A stretch of DNA of 64,000 bases from JAQWCH01 sp050952725 (GTDB lineage: Bacteria > Bacillota_I > Bacilli_A > RFN20 > CAG-826). The position numbers and the translations under genes were made by a program. The notes under the pieces were generated by a model. That model was given only the letters and a program-made list of their open reading frames with translations, was not told where the DNA came from and did not search any database. How positions within the stretch are numbered: the first letter of the stretch is position 1; each line of letters opens with the position of its first letter. The stretch lies in assembly GCA_050952725.1 (NCBI GenBank), contig JBMNLN010000001.1, positions 806,001-870,000 on the forward strand. Reading direction: 5' to 3'. Below are positions 26,360-33,587 of this stretch, one piece after another.

Positions 26360-27067
26360 TTAATAAAGCGAGCCGGCAGCCTCTTCGTCTAAGTAAACGG
26401 TGACATTATCGTGTTCGTTTAAGATAGAAGCGGGACATGCGGGAGTCGCAACCCCAGAAAGCATGGCTTTGACCGCTTTCATTTTCGCGGCCCCCGTGGC
26501 GATGAGGACAATTTCTTTAGTTTCCATAATCGTCTTTAAACCCATACTGACCGCATGGGTTGGAACATCGTCAATACTGGGGAAGAAGCGGGCGTTATCC
26601 CGCCGTGTCGATTCGGCTAAGGCGACGATATGGGTCCGGCAATCGAAGGGAGTATGCGCTTCATTAAATGCGATATGGCCTTCGGAACCAATCCCGAGGA
26701 TTTGTAGATCAATGCCGCCTTTTGCTTGGATTAATTGATCGTATTTTTCCGGGTTAACTTCGGGAGGAAAATGGACTTGAGCAGGAGAAATGCCCAAAGG
26801 ACGAAACAGATGTTCCTCCATAAAAAAACGGTAGGAATTTTCAGGAAATTTTAAATCGACATATTCGTCAAGGTTGAAGGTGGTTAGCCCTTGAACGGAT
26901 AGTCCACGGGATTTGATTTTTTCAACTAATTTTTGATAGGTGGGAATCGGAGTTGATCCGGTCGCGAGTCCAAGGACCGCTTGGGGGTTTCTTTCGATGA
27001 GCGTGGCAAATTTCTCGCTCACCTCATCGGCGATTTCTTCAATCGTCTTTTTGATGATTACTTGCAT
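26360..27067 (-). CDS. nagB: Glucosamine-6-phosphate deaminase
   Basis: 235 residues, standard for Gram-positive NagB. Converts glucosamine-6-phosphate to fructose-6-phosphate and ammonia, feeding amino sugars to glycolysis. Family motifs are LGLATGSTP near residue 34, FNLDEY near 64, and GIGSEGHIAFNEA near 127 with the catalytic His. An AAAGGA ribosome site precedes the ATG. It is alone on its strand between tdk and the small zinc-ribbon gene. A -10-like TAGAAT is present at 27098-27103, and a catabolite-response-like site lies further upstream. Confidence 0.95.
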   Translation of the reverse strand: MQVIIKKTIEEIADEVSEKFATLIERNPQAVLGLATGSTPIPTYQKLVEKIKSRGLSVQGLTTFNLDEYVDLKFPENSYRFFMEEHLFRPLGISPAQVHFPPEVNPEKYDQLIQAKGGIDLQILGIGSEGHIAFNEAHTPFDCRTHIVALAESTRRDNARFFPSIDDVPTHAVSMGLKTIMETKEIVLIATGAAKMKAVKAMLSGVATPACPASILNEHDNVTVYLDEEAAGSLY

Positions 27068-27148
27068 GAAAAAAATCCTTTATTGTGAAGTGCTCTCATT
27101 CTAACTAAATAAATAGAAAATACTAGAAAAACCCTTATTTTTACACAA

Positions 27149-27162
27149 TGTAAACGCTTAAG
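27149..27162. promoter_or_regulatory. Possible catabolite response (cre-like) site upstream of nagB
   Basis: TGTAAACGCTTAAG matches 12 of the 14 positions of the TGWAARCGYTWNCW consensus; the last C and W are missing. It lies 82 bases upstream of the nagB start. A CcpA-like protein is not seen in the window, so the role is inferred. Confidence 0.35.
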
Positions 27163-27332
27163 TGATTTTCCAGCGTTTTTATCGTATGCGGGAAAAGTTT
27201 ATTTTTCCACGTTGACCTGATTAATGATAAAATTAAAATGCAATCGAGAAACACGGTTTAAAAAGATAAACCTTCTTCGCAATTTACCTTGATTGGCGAT
27301 AGAATAAAACAAGAGAAAAAAAGGAGAAGCGT

Positions 27333-27455
27333 ATGCCAGAACAAGAAAAGAAAAAATATTTATGCCTAGTCTGTGGTGCGATTATCGATAACCCCGATTA
27401 TTGTGAATACTGTGGAGCGACCGGGGAAAACATCGTTCCTTACGAAGAAGAATAA
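27333..27455 (+). CDS. 40-residue zinc-ribbon protein
   Basis: Starts at the ATG at 27333 after an AAAAGGAG ribosome site. Four cysteines form two pairs, CLVC (11-14) and CEYC (24-27), the knuckles of a zinc ribbon or rubredoxin-like fold. An acidic tail follows. The strong ribosome site and the four-Cys pattern support a real small gene. A weak hairpin CCCGT-ATTG-ACGGG with a T-rich tail follows. Confidence 0.6.
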   Translation: MPEQEKKKYLCLVCGAIIDNPDYCEYCGATGENIVPYEEE

Positions 27456-27482
27456 GAATTTTACCCGTATTGACGGGAATTT

Positions 27483-27511
27483 TTCTTGTTTTTTCCTAGC
27501 TATGTTAAAAT
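27483..27511 (+). promoter_or_regulatory. Promoter giving a predicted leaderless transcript for the 27518 gene
   Basis: Extended -10 TGT-TAAAAT (box 27506-27511), 17 bases after TTCTTG (27483-27488). The ATG begins at 27518, seven bases after the box, and no Shine-Dalgarno sequence is present. Confidence 0.5.
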
Positions 27512-27517
27512 AGATTT

Positions 27518-28795
27518 ATGAAAATCCGTTTGATTAATGCCCGACTTTTAACGCTGGAAGAGGGGATGAAAATCACCTTTGGCGAATTAGAAGTCACCGA
27601 TAATCTCATCACCTATGTCGGCCCGATGCGCTCGGGAGTTTTTAATTTCGATCGCGTTATCGACTGTGAAGGGAATCTTTTGATGCCGGGATTTAAAAAC
27701 GCTCATACGCATTCAGCGATGACTTTTTTGCGCAGTTACGCTGACGATGATGATTTGCATACTTGGCTAAATGAGAAAGTTTTTCCCATGGAAGCCAAAC
27801 TCCAGCCTGGGGACGAATATCATCTATCAAAAGTCGCCTTTTTAGAATATCTCACAAGTGGCATCACCGCCTGTTTTGATATGTATTATAATCCGAAAGC
27901 GACCGCGAAAGCTGCACTCGATTTAGGATTTAGGGTGGTGCTTTTAGGGACGGTAACTCGTTTTAAAGAATCGGTTGAGGAGATGATAGTAGCCTACCAC
28001 GAACTCAATCAACCGAATTCGCTTGTCTCTTATCGCCTCGGCTTCCATGCAATTTATACCGCAAGTGAGGAAATTCTTACTGAACTAGCTAAGGCAGTCC
28101 AGCAATTAAAAGTTCCCATCTATACTCATCTGGCGGAAACGCAAGCAGAAGTCGATGATTGTCTTGCAACTCATAAGATGACGCCCGCCCAATATATCGA
28201 TAGTTTTGGTCTTTTCGATTATGGCGGAGGCGGATTCCACTGTATCTATCTCCATGATGTCGATGTGGAAATCTTTAAAAAACATCGCCTTTTTGCCGTA
28301 ACTAATCCCTCGAGTAACATCAAATTAGCCTCGGGTATCGCTCCTTTACATCGGTATGTGGAAGCAGGGATTCCGGTTGCCATTGGCACGGATGGGCCCG
28401 CTTCAAATAATGCGCTTGATTTCTTTCGCGAGATGTTTTTAGTCACTGGTTTAAGCAAGATTGTCGCGAATGATCCCCGGGTCATCGATGCCTATGAAGT
28501 TTTAAAAATGGCCACTCTCAATGGAGCGGATGCGATGGGATTAACCAAGGCAAGGACCTTATCAGTTGGGCAGTTAGCCGACATTATTCTCCTTGATTTA
28601 AAACAGCCGAATATGCAACCTTTAAATAATATCGTGAAAAACATCGTCTATGCTGGGAGTAAAACCAATGTCAAAATGACGATGATTAACGGCAAAATTC
28701 TCTATGAAGATGGTCAATTCTTCGTCGGCGAAGATGTCGAACAAATCTATCAGAAAGCCCAAGCTGTCACCGAACGCCTTAAAGCGGCGGTTTAA
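27518..28795 (+). CDS. Amidohydrolase, 5'-methylthioadenosine/S-adenosylhomocysteine deaminase-like
   Basis: 425 residues. Metal-dependent amidohydrolase of the MtaD/TrzA group. Motifs: HTH metal site (His63, His65) in NAHTHSAMTF, YTHLAET near residue 207, FHCIYL near 238 and the GTDGPASNN Asp motif near 300. The C-terminal beta domain ends with IINGKILYEDGQ. The MtaD/SAH deaminases in this group carry HTHSAMTLLRGY-type sequences, which fits. It deaminates purine-ribosyl compounds or a related base, in the cytoplasm. A Shine-Dalgarno site is absent. The tetratricopeptide-like gene follows 14 bases later. Confidence 0.85.
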   Translation: MKIRLINARLLTLEEGMKITFGELEVTDNLITYVGPMRSGVFNFDRVIDCEGNLLMPGFKNAHTHSAMTFLRSYADDDDLHTWLNEKVFPMEAKLQPGDEYHLSKVAFLEYLTSGITACFDMYYNPKATAKAALDLGFRVVLLGTVTRFKESVEEMIVAYHELNQPNSLVSYRLGFHAIYTASEEILTELAKAVQQLKVPIYTHLAETQAEVDDCLATHKMTPAQYIDSFGLFDYGGGGFHCIYLHDVDVEIFKKHRLFAVTNPSSNIKLASGIAPLHRYVEAGIPVAIGTDGPASNNALDFFREMFLVTGLSKIVANDPRVIDAYEVLKMATLNGADAMGLTKARTLSVGQLADIILLDLKQPNMQPLNNIVKNIVYAGSKTNVKMTMINGKILYEDGQFFVGEDVEQIYQKAQAVTERLKAAV

Positions 28796-28809
28796 GTTTA
28801 AAGCCTTTT

Positions 28810-29322
28810 ATGGATCGCGTTTATTTATGGGAACAAGCTCCCGAGGATGAATATCAAAGACAACGCCTAGCGCTGAATGCCGCTAGTGGTGATGTCGAAG
28901 CCGCGACCGCTCTAGGCTATTTTTATAGTCTTGGTCTTTATGATTATCCTCGAGATTTAAAAAGAGGCCGGCGCTACTTTGATGAGGGAATGGCCAAACG
29001 CTATCCGCAGGCCTATTATGTCTATGCCCTTGTGCTTTTAGAAACTGAACCGGTTGATTATCACAAAGCCTTAAAGTTTTTTGAACGCAGTGCGAATCTT
29101 GGTTTTGGCCGCGGAATGGCGCAAGTGGGCAATTTCTTTTTAGAAGGTAAGGCGGTTAAAAAAAGTTATCAACTCGCGGAAGAGTGGTTAGTTAAATCGC
29201 GTTGCCGTGATGCGAGAGCTGGCCTTTTGTTCTTAGCCAAACATTATGAAGAAGAAGGTAAGGATTTAGAAAAGGCGAAACATTTAACAAACCTCGCACA
29301 ATCATTTAAATTTAATCCATGA
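28810..29322 (+). CDS. Sel1/TPR-like repeat protein
   Basis: 170 residues composed of repeated helical pairs. Sel1-like motifs are visible: ALGYFYSLGLYDYPRDLKRGRRYFDEG, KALKFFERSANLGFGRGM and AEEWLVKSRC. These build a protein-binding superhelix. No signal peptide, so probably cytoplasmic. It follows the deaminase by 14 bases and has no ribosome site of its own, suggesting co-translation. Partner unknown. Confidence 0.75.
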   Translation: MDRVYLWEQAPEDEYQRQRLALNAASGDVEAATALGYFYSLGLYDYPRDLKRGRRYFDEGMAKRYPQAYYVYALVLLETEPVDYHKALKFFERSANLGFGRGMAQVGNFFLEGKAVKKSYQLAEEWLVKSRCRDARAGLLFLAKHYEEEGKDLEKAKHLTNLAQSFKFNP

Positions 29323-29406
29323 GTTGCCAATTGTCCGTATCCAAGTACATAAAAAAACAAAGATTTGAAGTGTGGTTTTTTCTCATATAACTAAGCGGAA
29401 GTATCA

Positions 29407-29538
29407 ATGATACGCGATGTTGATATATTTTGTGATAACGATAAGTTCAAAAGTTTAATGGGGTGGATGTCTTTAGAAGAAGAATTAAATGACATCCTTG
29501 GCAAAGAGAGCAATCTGGTGACCTCTATGCGGCGATGA
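29407..29538 (+). pseudogene. Possible remnant of an MNT-type nucleotidyltransferase
   Basis: A 43-codon ORF beginning MIRDVDIFCDN. It resembles the DIDL strand and C-terminal part of minimal nucleotidyltransferases (leucine-rich helix, then ILGKESNLVT, compare the ELLGRKVDLVT motif). The upstream GSxxxGxxxxS half is absent, and a further fragment in another frame follows (DLYAAMNDLFKK). The absence of a ribosome site supports decay. The intergenic gap 29323-29609 otherwise holds nothing evident. Confidence 0.3.
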
Positions 29539-29609
29539 ATGACTTATTTAAAAAACGCAAATGGAAAAAGATTTGATTAAAAGTTGCTATTTATAATTTT
29601 TGATTTTTT

Positions 29610-29639
29610 TTGACATTTCCTGCTTGTCTATGATATATT
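29610..29639 (+). promoter_or_regulatory. Promoter of tRNA-fMet
   Basis: -35 TTGACA (29610-29615), 18-base spacer, -10 TATATT (29634-29639). Transcription is predicted near 29646, five bases before the tRNA. Confidence 0.75.
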
Positions 29640-29650
29640 GTACTGGCTAT

Positions 29651-29727
29651 CGCGGGGTAGAGCAGTCTGGTAGCTCGTCGGGCCCATAACCCGGAGGTCG
29701 GAGGTTCAAATCCTCCCTCCGCAACCA
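29651..29727 (+). tRNA. Initiator tRNA-Met (CAT)
   Basis: 77 bases with encoded CCA. Anticodon CAT. The acceptor stem CGCGGGG pairs with CTCCGCA except for a C1:A72 mismatch, and the anticodon stem has three consecutive G-C pairs next to the loop. Both are hallmarks of the initiator, as opposed to the elongator, tRNA. T arm GGAGGTTCAAATCCTCC is intact. Confidence 0.95.
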
Positions 29728-29735
29728 AGAAGATG

Positions 29736-29768
29736 AAACAGCATTGGAAAGTTCCGTGCTGTTTTTTT
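29736..29768 (+). terminator. Terminator after tRNA-fMet
   Basis: AAACAGCA (29736-29743) pairs with TGCTGTTT (29757-29764), with an inner GGAA/TTCC stem, then T7. Confidence 0.88.
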
Positions 29769-29776
29769 ATTTTTCT

Positions 29777-29804
29777 TTGGTATTAATCAAAGATTAGTTA
29801 AAAT
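29777..29804 (+). promoter_or_regulatory. Promoter of the 29878 acetyltransferase gene
   Basis: -35 TTGGTA (29777-29782), 16-base spacer, -10 TAAAAT (29799-29804). The predicted leader is about 67 bases. Confidence 0.45.
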
Positions 29805-29877
29805 TAAGTTAACCTGATAAAACCTTCTTATAGCAACGGTTTTAAAAGGTGGAATTCAAAAAAGCAGAACCAATAAA

Positions 29878-30486
29878 ATGAACGCACCATTTCGAATTCG
29901 CGGTAAGATTATCGAAACCAAGCGACTGATATTAAGACCTTTTCGCTTGGAGGATTTAGATGATTTTCATCAATATGCCTCTGTCCCTGGGGTGGGGGAA
30001 ATGGCGGGCTGGCCGCATCATCAAAACCAAGAAGAAACCTTGAGAGTATTGAAGAACTTTATGGAAAAGGACCGAACTTTTGCCGTTTGTTTCAAAGCGA
30101 ATAATCAAGTCATTGGCTCTTTAGGGGTTGAACGATACGGAAAAGAAGAAGTCTTGAGTGAATTTTTTCCCTATCAAGGCCGGAGACTTGGTTTTGTATT
30201 AAGCAAGGATTACTGGGGACAAGGGTTGATGCCTGAAGCACTTACGGCGGTCATTGACTATCTGTTTAATCAATGCGATTTTGATTTCTTGTTATGCGGA
30301 TATTATCTTGGCAATGCCCAATCCCGAAGAGTGCAAGAAAAAGTCGGCTTTAAACCTTATCGAAAATTAATTGTCGACACCAAACTCGGCACCAAAGAGA
30401 CGACCATTGAAGGGCTTCTAATCAATCCCAAGAAGAAGATTGAATTTAAATTTTCGCATCCCGAAACTTTAATTTACGAAGAATAA
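29878..30486 (+). CDS. GNAT acetyltransferase, RimJ/RimL-like
   Basis: 202 residues. GNAT fold: N-terminal ETKRLILRPFRLEDLDDF strand-helix typical of RimJ/RimL and N-acetyltransferase paralogues, and a YWGQGLMPEAL acetyl-CoA binding loop near residue 121. The NAQSRRVQEKVGFK motif follows. Acetylates an amino group of a protein or small molecule. The ATG at 29878 has no close ribosome site (AGGTGG lies too far upstream), so the start is uncertain. Substrate unknown. Confidence 0.88.
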   Translation: MNAPFRIRGKIIETKRLILRPFRLEDLDDFHQYASVPGVGEMAGWPHHQNQEETLRVLKNFMEKDRTFAVCFKANNQVIGSLGVERYGKEEVLSEFFPYQGRRLGFVLSKDYWGQGLMPEALTAVIDYLFNQCDFDFLLCGYYLGNAQSRRVQEKVGFKPYRKLIVDTKLGTKETTIEGLLINPKKKIEFKFSHPETLIYEE

Positions 30487-30556
30487 ACTGTCTATTGTAA
30501 TCGAATCTAGAAGTAATAAAATAATACTTGTCCTTTTTAATAATGGAGAAAATTAC

Positions 30557-31012
30557 ATGAACGTTCGCCCCTTTTTAGCTGCTGATCAACCTATCTTCTT
30601 CCGTCTTGCTCAGGAATTTTATGATAGTGGTTCCGCTTTGCGCGATTACGATGAAAAACTCACCAAGATGACCTTTGACCGCGTCTTAGCCCATCATGAA
30701 AATCTCGAAGGTTATTTCATTACCCGCAATGATTCTCATGAAGTGGTTGGTTATGCTCTAATCACCTCGTATTGGTGTCATGAAGAAGGGGGAACAGTGT
30801 TAATTTTAGATGAACTCTATATCGCGGAGAACTTCCGTCATCAAGGCTATGCTTCTTGTTTTCTTGAGTGGTTAATCGAGGAATATAAAGAAAAAGCGGT
30901 CGCTTTGACTTTGGAAGTTTTAACTTCGAATTTAACTGCCCAATCTCTATATCAAAAAGAAGGCTTTACTCCAGATGGTTTTATGACCATGACCAAGAAA
31001 ATTATCTTCTGA
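30557..31012 (+). CDS. GNAT acetyltransferase
   Basis: 151 residues. N-terminal MNVRPFLAADQP strand, a LDELYIAENFRHQGYASCFLEWL acetyl-CoA pyrophosphate loop near residue 80 (consensus RxxGxG/A as RHQGYA), and the LTAQSLYQKEGF C-terminal helix motif. It is preceded by TGGAGA. It sits after the other GNAT gene with about 70 bases between, so both may share a promoter. Substrate unknown. Confidence 0.85.
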   Translation: MNVRPFLAADQPIFFRLAQEFYDSGSALRDYDEKLTKMTFDRVLAHHENLEGYFITRNDSHEVVGYALITSYWCHEEGGTVLILDELYIAENFRHQGYASCFLEWLIEEYKEKAVALTLEVLTSNLTAQSLYQKEGFTPDGFMTMTKKIIF

Positions 31013-31084
31013 TTTCAAAGATTGAATACGTAAGATAACACGCTTAGTATAATTGGGTTATGGAAAATTCGGCACTTTCCTTTG

Positions 31085-31102
31085 ACATTAATCATTTAAT
31101 GT
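31085..31102. promoter_or_regulatory. Inverted repeat upstream of the rubrerythrin promoter
   Basis: Perfect 7-bp arms ACATTAA and TTAATGT separated by TCAT, 53 bases upstream of the -35. It could be an operator for a redox-responsive regulator; no regulator gene is adjacent. Confidence 0.35.
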
Positions 31103-31155
31103 TAACCCTAGTCAAATTATGAAAAAAGTTGGAGCGATTTCTGCAAGCGTAATAT

Positions 31156-31184
31156 TTGAAACAGGGAAGAATACCCTCTATAAT
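31156..31184 (+). promoter_or_regulatory. Rubrerythrin promoter
   Basis: -35 TTGAAA (31156-31161), 17-base spacer, perfect -10 TATAAT (31179-31184). AAAGGAG ribosome site 12 bases before the ATG. Confidence 0.8.
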
Positions 31185-31209
31185 AAAAGGCGAATAAAGG
31201 AGAATTAAG

Positions 31210-31767
31210 ATGGATAAAAAACTCTATGCTAAACTAAAAGGCTCAAAAACCGAAAAGAATCTACGCGAAGCTTTCGCGGGAGAATCCGAAGCGACAAATA
31301 AGTACAAATACTATGCTTCCGTCGCCCGCAAAGCGGGTTATGAACAAATCGCTGAGATTTTCTTAGAAACTAGCGCCAATGAACAAGAACACGCTGAACT
31401 TTGGTTCAAATACTTAAACGGTGGCTCCAAAGGTGTGATGCCCGATGTCTTACTCGAAGCTGCCGAAGGCGAAAACTACGAATGGACAGAAATGTATGCT
31501 CGGATGGCCAAAGAAGCCGAAGCAGAAGGCTTCCATGAAATCGCCGCTAAATTCCGCGGTGTGGCCGCGATTGAAAAAGTTCACGAAGAACGCTATCGCG
31601 CTCTAGCAGCTAACATTAAAGAAGGTGTGGTTTTCAAACGCGATGAAGTCGTGGTCTGGAAATGCCGTGTCTGCGGTAACTTAGTCATCGGCAAAGAAGC
31701 TCCCAATATCTGTCCAGTCTGCTCGCACGAACTCGCTTATCAAGAACTGCGTGCAACCAACTGGTAA
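31210..31767 (+). CDS. rbr: Rubrerythrin
   Basis: 185 residues in the classical order. An N-terminal four-helix di-iron domain has EAFAGESEATNKYKYYA and NEQEHAE ligand helices, repeated in the second helix pair (EAEAEGFHEIAAKF, EKVHEERY). The C-terminal rubredoxin domain has CRVCG and CPVC cysteine pairs. It detoxifies peroxide in anaerobes. Its own strong promoter suggests high expression. Confidence 0.96.
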   Translation: MDKKLYAKLKGSKTEKNLREAFAGESEATNKYKYYASVARKAGYEQIAEIFLETSANEQEHAELWFKYLNGGSKGVMPDVLLEAAEGENYEWTEMYARMAKEAEAEGFHEIAAKFRGVAAIEKVHEERYRALAANIKEGVVFKRDEVVVWKCRVCGNLVIGKEAPNICPVCSHELAYQELRATNW

Positions 31768-31783
31768 TTATTTTAGTTTATTG

Positions 31784-31814
31784 AAGCCACCATTAAGTTG
31801 GTGGCTTTTCTTTT
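31784..31814 (+). terminator. Rubrerythrin terminator
   Basis: 9-bp stem AAGCCACCA (31784-31792) with TGGTGGCTT (31799-31807), 6-base loop, T-rich tail. Confidence 0.9.
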
Positions 31815-31861
31815 GAAACTTCGATAAATCTCGTAAAGACAGCGAAGAAGATAATTCGTTC

Positions 31862-31890
31862 TTGCTTTTTTCACGTACTTTATAGATAAT
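31862..31890 (+). promoter_or_regulatory. Promoter of the tRNA-Asp/tRNA-Phe unit
   Basis: -35 TTGCTT (31862-31867), 17-base spacer, -10 GATAAT (31885-31890). Confidence 0.6.
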
Positions 31891-31912
31891 ATAAAAGCGT
31901 CTACGGCAGTCT

Positions 31913-31988
31913 GGACCAGTGGTGTAGCGGTTAACATGTCTCCCTGTCACGGAGAAGATCGTGGGTTCGATCCCCATCTGGTCCGCCA
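31913..31988 (+). tRNA. tRNA-Asp (GTC)
   Basis: 76 bases with encoded CCA. Acceptor GGACCAG pairs with CTGGTCC. Anticodon loop CTGTCAC gives anticodon GTC. D and T arms fold normally. Any ORF read on the opposite strand here is an artefact. Confidence 0.97.
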
Positions 31989-31994
31989 GGATGC

Positions 31995-32070
31995 GGCCCG
32001 ATAGCTCAGATGGTAGAGCAGTGGACTGAAAATCCATGTGTCGCCGGTTCAATTCCGGCTTGGGCCACCA
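31995..32070 (+). tRNA. tRNA-Phe (GAA)
   Basis: 76 bases with encoded CCA. Acceptor GGCCCGA pairs with TTGGGCC with one G-T. Anticodon loop CTGAAAA gives GAA. It is six bases after tRNA-Asp, so they are processed from one transcript. Confidence 0.97.
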
Positions 32071-32081
32071 TTTAAATTGAG

Positions 32082-32110
32082 AGAATCAGGGGGGTCCTGA
32101 TTCTTTTTTT
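32082..32110 (+). terminator. Terminator after the tRNA pair
   Basis: 9-bp stem AGAATCAGG (32082-32090) with CCTGATTCT (32096-32104), loop GGGGT, T7. Confidence 0.9.
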
Positions 32111-32137
32111 GTTAAACATTTTTTGAAAGCATAATAT
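32109..32137 (+). promoter_or_regulatory. Promoter of the candidate small RNA
   Basis: -35 TTGTTA (32109-32114), exactly 17 bases, -10 TAATAT (32132-32137). No ORF with a ribosome site follows within the next 150 bases. Confidence 0.5.
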
Positions 32138-32143
32138 GTTTGC

Positions 32144-32298
32144 GGGTTGCTTAGAATTTCAATTGAACTCTCTAGCCGATTGGGAGGTATCCCCCTTTCC
32201 TTTCGTTTGATATCTTAATTAGAACTGATATATTGAAATTAAATAAGGGTTAAAAGCCCCCCTGAAATAATGGCCTACAGCTGTAGGTCGCTTTTTTT
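32144..32298 (+). ncRNA. Candidate small RNA, about 155 nt
   Basis: Lies between the promoter above and a U-tailed hairpin (GGCCTAC at 32272-32278 with GTAGGTC at 32283-32289, loop AGCT, tail 32292-32298). A long-range 9-bp perfect helix joins AATTTCAAT (32155-32163) to ATTGAAATT (32232-32240). It is extended outward by CTTA (32150-32153) with TAAG (32244-32247). It fits no tRNA, and I do not recognise SRP RNA, tmRNA or RNase P sequence. A rod closed by long-range pairing recalls 6S RNA in shape only. The call rests on the promoter-fold-terminator arrangement. Confidence 0.45.
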
Positions 32299-32348
32299 AT
32301 CATCTTCTCGACTTAAACCGACATCAATATTTTCCCGCCTCCGAATAA

Positions 32349-32378
32349 TTGACAAAAATCTTGAAATTTGAGTAATTT
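32349..32378 (+). promoter_or_regulatory. Promoter of the 32404 acyltransferase gene
   Basis: -35 TTGACA (32349-32354), 18-base spacer, -10 TAATTT (32373-32378), followed by GAGGTG. Confidence 0.5.
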
Positions 32379-32403
32379 ATAAATAGAGAGGTGTTCCATA
32401 GCA

Positions 32404-33543
32404 ATGTCTAAGCCTAAAAAGAAAATAACTGAACGGATAACGGTCATTGATTTGATGAAGCTGGTTGGAATGCTTTTTATTTGTATTGCTCATTGTCTTC
32501 AAAGATGGGGCTATACAAGTTATGTTTCTAATCTTGGCTTTGCCATCTTTTACAGTGTGGCTTTGCCGCTATTTTTCTTCAGTAGTGGCCTGCTTTTAAA
32601 ACGAGCGAAGACGTTAAAAGAACTCCTTATATACATTGGCAAAACCATTTGTCTTTATTTAATTCCCGCTTATGGTTTTTCAGTGCTTTCGATTTATACT
32701 TTGCCAAGGTTTGTCTTGGAGCATAAAGACTTTGCCTACTGGATGAATGAACTTTATCTTCGGACTGATACTTTCTATTGGCATTTTTTGGTCGCGGCTT
32801 TTATCAATATCTTCCTCGCGATCTTCTCCTATGTTTTCTCCTTGATTAAAAAAGAAGGTCTGCTTTGGGATGTCCTTAAATCAGTTTTTTTAGTCATTGT
32901 CTCAATTGGTTATCTGATGATCTTTTCCTATATTAGCAATCGGGAGGATTTAGGACCAGGATGTCTAGCAGCGAACATGGTGCTTTATTACTTGCCAATT
33001 ACCTTATTTGCTTTTATCTTTAAAACCTTTATGCCGTATTTAAAAAAGATTCCGCAATTAAAGATTTTAAAAGCAGTGGGGGCCTTACTCTGTTTAGTCG
33101 TCTATCTCTATATCCTTTTAACCAACACGAATTGGTTGCCAAAATTAGGTGGAACTAATCGAGAGATTGCCACCTTATGGTTTGGTTCTTTAACGGGAAC
33201 ACTAGTCTATTTTTATCTGCTGTCATTAATCGATAAATATGAACCAGTAAAGAAAATTTCTTCCTTGGGTCGTTATAGTGGTCAATTCTATCTCGTTCAT
33301 GTCTATATCATTCGCTTATTTGCCACCTATATTAAGCGACCAGAAGTCTTTGATGGTTACGCGATGATGTATGTGACCTTCCTAACGATCATCTTTACCG
33401 TTGGTAGTCTTTTTGTGACTATTTTGCTTTGTTTCTTCCCGTTAACGGACTTAATTTTATTTCTCAATTACAGACGGATTCACGATCTTATTTATCCCAA
33501 ACAGTGGATTAAAGCAATAAGTTCCAAAACAAAAAAGAAGTAA
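32404..33543 (+). CDS. Acyltransferase family 3 membrane protein
   Basis: 379 residues with about 10-11 membrane helices. The N-terminal motif ITVIDLMKLVGMLFICIAHCLQ is the family-3 acyltransferase signature, with the key His in the first helix. Family members transfer acetyl or other acyl groups to sugars of surface polysaccharides. A GAGGTG site lies 12 bases upstream. It converges on the GH31 gene and no terminator is evident between them. Substrate unknown. Confidence 0.85.
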   Translation: MSKPKKKITERITVIDLMKLVGMLFICIAHCLQRWGYTSYVSNLGFAIFYSVALPLFFFSSGLLLKRAKTLKELLIYIGKTICLYLIPAYGFSVLSIYTLPRFVLEHKDFAYWMNELYLRTDTFYWHFLVAAFINIFLAIFSYVFSLIKKEGLLWDVLKSVFLVIVSIGYLMIFSYISNREDLGPGCLAANMVLYYLPITLFAFIFKTFMPYLKKIPQLKILKAVGALLCLVVYLYILLTNTNWLPKLGGTNREIATLWFGSLTGTLVYFYLLSLIDKYEPVKKISSLGRYSGQFYLVHVYIIRLFATYIKRPEVFDGYAMMYVTFLTIIFTVGSLFVTILLCFFPLTDLILFLNYRRIHDLIYPKQWIKAISSKTKKK

Positions 33544-33587
33544 TTGCAACTGTATGTTTGGGAGTAGTGTCTATAATTGAAATTTGT

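Noticed and set aside
31768..32052. 94-residue ORF on the minus strand
   Set aside because: It is the antisense of the tRNA-Asp and tRNA-Phe genes and the rubrerythrin terminator, a known annotation artefact.
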